NCBI RefSeq assembly: GCF_965363235.1
Contig: NC_134841.1
Coordinates: 64,253,078 to 64,317,077, forward strand
Direction of reading: 5' to 3'
From: Mytilus galloprovincialis
Lineage: Eukaryota > Mollusca > Bivalvia > Mytilida > Mytilidae
DNA: 64,000 nt
Shown here: positions 60,857-64,000 of the stretch, in pieces
Numbering within the stretch: the stretch's first letter is position 1
Layout: each line of letters opens with the position of its first letter
Program-made: the position numbers and the translations under genes
Notes under the pieces: model-generated
Seen by the model: the letters and a program-made list of their open reading frames with translations, nothing else
The model's database searches: none
What the model was told of the DNA's origin: nothing

Positions 60857-61604
60857 CTATAATAGTACAATTTCAGATGTGTATTAAAGTATATACCAGG
60901 ATAAGGGAAAGCTTGCCGCATCAGAAACTATGACTGTAAGTACAAGTTATGTTATAAATTGTGTATATCGTCCGTTTTTTTTTTTTTTTTTTTTTTTTTG
61001 CTTATGTTAAACAACCCGTTTATTTTACATTTGGAGATTACTGATTTCACAGTGAAATCCTGATGTAAACTGCCAAGCACAATATTATCACAGGCTGTCT
61101 CAATGAATATTAACACCGGCTTTTATCAATGGCTGACTTCCTTTCTATTGTTGAACAGCTTATTTTCCCCCTAATTTGTATATTCTAAATGAATTTATGA
61201 GAATTGCATGCAGGTATACTATTATTGCCTCTTTTATTTTTTTCTTCAAATGCCCTGTATAAAGTCAGGAAAATTGGACATAGTTATGTTATAGTTCTTT
61301 TCTTGTGTGTTACATTTTAATGTTGTGTTTCTGTTGTGACGTAGTTCTTTATATTTGATGCGTTTCCCTCAGTCTTAGTTTGTAACATTGATTTGTTTTT
61401 TTCTCTATCGATTTATGTATTGCGAATAGCGGTTTACTACTGTTGCCTTTATTTCACTATGTCTAAACCACACCGGCAAAATTTGTTCGGACTCGATGGT
61501 ATCTAACATCGGGCACAATGACGGAACATCAATAGACAGAAGAAAGATCGATTTCTCCTTATTTTCTTATTTTTTTCATGATATAAAAGAATATATATAC
61601 ATAT
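60857..61604. other. Copy E intron or 5' region, no exon seen
   Basis: Contains a T-run of about 25 (about 60977-61001) and a repeat tail at 61240-61455 related to 36725-37140. No further EGF, eight-Cys or signal exon is visible from here to the right edge. Confidence 0.45.
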
Positions 61605-63604
61605 ACAACTATTTTCTATTGTGATATGCAATATTTTCTACAACTGTTCTATATTAACGGAGAAATAAGTAAAAATGCATGTCAAAATGACGAATTGAGT
61701 GAACCTTGCCTCGAAATTGTTTAATTTCTCGTTAAATTGTTCACATTGTTCGAAAATAAAGGTACGGGAAGATAGATACTGACACGAAGATTGCAAATTT
61801 GTTTATTATGAGCATCTCAATACTTGTATTTCTGTGTATGGAACGGAAGAAAAGGGTCATGTCAAATTAAAATAGACCGGTTTCGTCAATGTTGTTTACT
61901 ACACAATCACCCGGTTTCGTCTACAGATATCACCCGGTTTTTTTGGTTTTTTTTTAAACAAACAAATTAATAAAAAGCAACGTTGACACGGATCTGAAGA
62001 TTGTCTTTCGAGAATTTAAATATATATTCATTGTAAAGTAAACTTGGCGTGTTAAAATCTATTTTAAACGGGCACGTCTGGACATAGGTAATTATGGTAA
62101 CATACATTTTCCTAATGAAAGGTGTATCCCTTATTTCATTTAACTTCAAACTAATTTTAAATTTGTCAAAGAGGGGAATTTTGTACAATAATTGGCAATA
62201 AACAGCTGCGCCATGACCGCATGATACGCCCGTCGTCTTGTGAGTGAAGTTGTATGCAATAATCAGGAATAGTTTCTGAGATAGGGCGCACCATGTGAAA
62301 ACATCTATTCTTTTTTACAAAAAACTCAATAACTCTAAAATAAAAGTTTGAATCATGATCTAAAAGTATAGGGATCTTAAGATTAATATTAATAAGAAGT
62401 GAGTAAAATTTAAACAATAATCATAAATAGGTTTTGAGATACATCGCAATACGTCCTGTCAAAATTGTGACGCGCGTGTAAAAACGCAAAGAAATGGAAA
62501 AAAAACTCGTAATTAAAGGTCAATAAGTTTTATTAGGATGTCGGCCAAGTGGACTTATTTGTATATTTTGTCTTCCTTATAACTTTTATATATATTTGAA
62601 AAAAAATGCATAGAAATCGATAAAAAGAACTTGAAATTCGTCACTTATCTTTTAAAGTGTATACCGAATTAAAATATTGTAAGAAATAAGAAAACAGGGA
62701 CATCCGCGAAATCGGATTATGTGAATTGGATTATGTTTATTATAAACAAGAAAGAAATCGTTAGATCTGTGTACCATACATGTATACGTTCCAGTCAAAC
62801 CTGCTAACTTTTGACATATGCAGCTTTATACAATAGTTCAAAACGCTATGAATTCGAATCACTATGTCTCGCTTGTTTAAAAATATCAAAGAGAATGTTT
62901 ATAATAAACATAATCCAACTCACATAATCCGATTTCCCGGTTGTCCCTGTTTTCTCATTTCTTACAATATTTTAATTCGGTATACACTTTATACGATAAG
63001 TGGCGAATCTGGAAGACGTATAGGTTGCACGCACCCGACCCCACCTTTGGTTGCCAAAACTATATTGATTCATGTATTTAACGATTTTGTAAAGCAAACA
63101 ATAATCAAAATATTGTTCAACTCGGCGGTATGTATCTGAGACTCATATAAATAATAAGCCGCTGTCCGGTGAAAGAAGTTGTTTTCCAACGTCCCACAAA
63201 ACTCATTTTCAACGCTGAAGTTAAATGATCAATTATAATGAAATGCGATTATATTTGTTTTTATTTGACCAAACCGGGTTATGCATTGTGAAATCTATGA
63301 CGAAACCGGGTGGTAAACATTGACGAAACCGGCCAGTTCCATTTTGACATGACCCATTTCTTTCGTTCCATACACAGAGATACAAGTATTGAGATGCTCA
63401 TAATGACTAGTTTTGCAATCTCCGTGTCAGTATCTATCTTCCCGTACCTTTCTTTTCGTACAATGTGAACAATTTAACGAGAAATTAAACAATTTCGAGG
63501 CAAGGTTCACTCAATTCGTCATTTTGACATGCATTTTTACTTATTTCTCCGTTAATATAGAACAGTTGTAGAAAATATTGCATATCACAAAAGAAAATAG
63601 TTGT
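61605..63604. mobile_element. 2-kb foldback/palindromic element near the right edge
   Basis: Outer arms of about 340 bp (from about 61605 and ending about 63604) match in inverse orientation: ATTTTCTACAACTGTTCTAT, GCATGTCAAAATGACGAATT, CCGGTTTCGTC. Inner arms (about 62655-62750 and 62885-62995) also match: ATTAAAATATTGTAAGAAAT and AACAGGGACA. The segments between outer and inner arms differ, so the palindrome is imperfect. Its length, arms and lack of a transposase frame suggest a non-autonomous element. Confidence 0.75.
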
Positions 63605-63699
63605 AATTGAATCATTAAATATCTAAATGCACATTTCTTCACTGCCAATTTCTTTTAACTTGATAGTGGTACAGCTAGGAAAGCTCTTTGGGATAACCA

Positions 63700-64000
63700 A
63701 ATTTATTAATAGACAAAGTGCGAGCTTGGTGCATTTCCGCCAAAAACTTTGGTTTTAGTGAACATCATTTGTGGGTTTAGGGCAATCGTCACTTCCGTTT
63801 CAATGTTGAGCGAGTGGTTGGAATAATATGATGCAATATTGCACGAATGATTATGCAAATTGAATGATCATAATTGACAAACAGCACTGCTGTCATTAGG
63901 GAGATGTGATTAAATACCTACGAAAAAAAAACATTATTTCTAGTTTATCCTGCACAATGGCGATCACTAAGACGCTTGATGAACGTTAATAGTGCAGGGA
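63700..64000 (+). repeat. Partner of the repeat at 41848-42120
   Basis: Inverse match to the 41.9-kb copy; runs off the window, so its full extent is unknown. It lies directly right of the 2-kb palindrome. Confidence 0.6.

Noticed and set aside
60977-61001. Poly-T as a processed-pseudogene tail
   Set aside because: No coding remnant lies next to it on either side.
62864-63139. Plus-strand frame of 91 codons near the right edge
   Set aside because: It overlaps the inner arm of the 2-kb palindrome and has no domain or splice support.
1-64000. tRNA or rRNA genes
   Set aside because: No A/B-box pair with a cloverleaf and no rRNA-like conserved block was noticed by reading; a covariance-model scan was not possible.

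Overview
The window looks like nuclear DNA of a marine bivalve, most likely a mussel of the Mytilus lineage. The DNA is AT-rich, the genes are split into short exons by repeat-packed introns, and several dispersed repeats (above all the ~150-bp family carrying ACGCCAGACGCGCGTTTCG) are ones I associate with Mytilus. That species call rests on recall, not on a search.

All recognisable host coding sequence is on the minus strand and belongs to one family: secreted proteins with a signal peptide, a short propeptide ending in a furin-type RN[KR]R site, an eight-cysteine module, EGF-like domains and two von Willebrand factor A (VWA) domains. Five head-to-tail copies can be read. From left to right: copy A (16878 to 4680), complete; copy B (26458 to 21761), only the 5' half, with a decayed VWA exon at 19530-19696; copy C (37186 to 30164), all eight exons recognisable but with an in-frame stop, a 13-bp deletion and a lost splice acceptor; copy D (50780 to 42857), complete; copy E (60856 to 54906), a diverged member with three EGF exons whose 5' end lies beyond the right edge. 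C and D are a segmental duplication: the match runs from the last exon through the introns into the 5' flank. B carries an EGF exon of the E type.

The first VWA domain (split over two exons) keeps a complete MIDAS metal site. The second (one exon, ending in a conserved RQ-stop) has lost it, and N-glycosylation sequons sit on two of the former metal loops. The proteins are therefore probably extracellular matrix or adhesion proteins, or secreted recognition proteins. Mussel byssus is known to contain a two-VWA matrix protein (proximal thread matrix protein 1), but I cannot show that these are the same proteins.

The rest is transposon-derived: pieces of a reverse-transcriptase retroelement (probably Penelope-like), mostly 3' ends; several short interspersed families; three foldback/palindromic elements (18808-19334, about 25190-25785, about 61605-63604); TTAA-flanked MITEs; and a 32-bp tandem repeat at 2.2 kb. 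I see no tRNA, rRNA or CRISPR, and no supported host gene on the plus strand.
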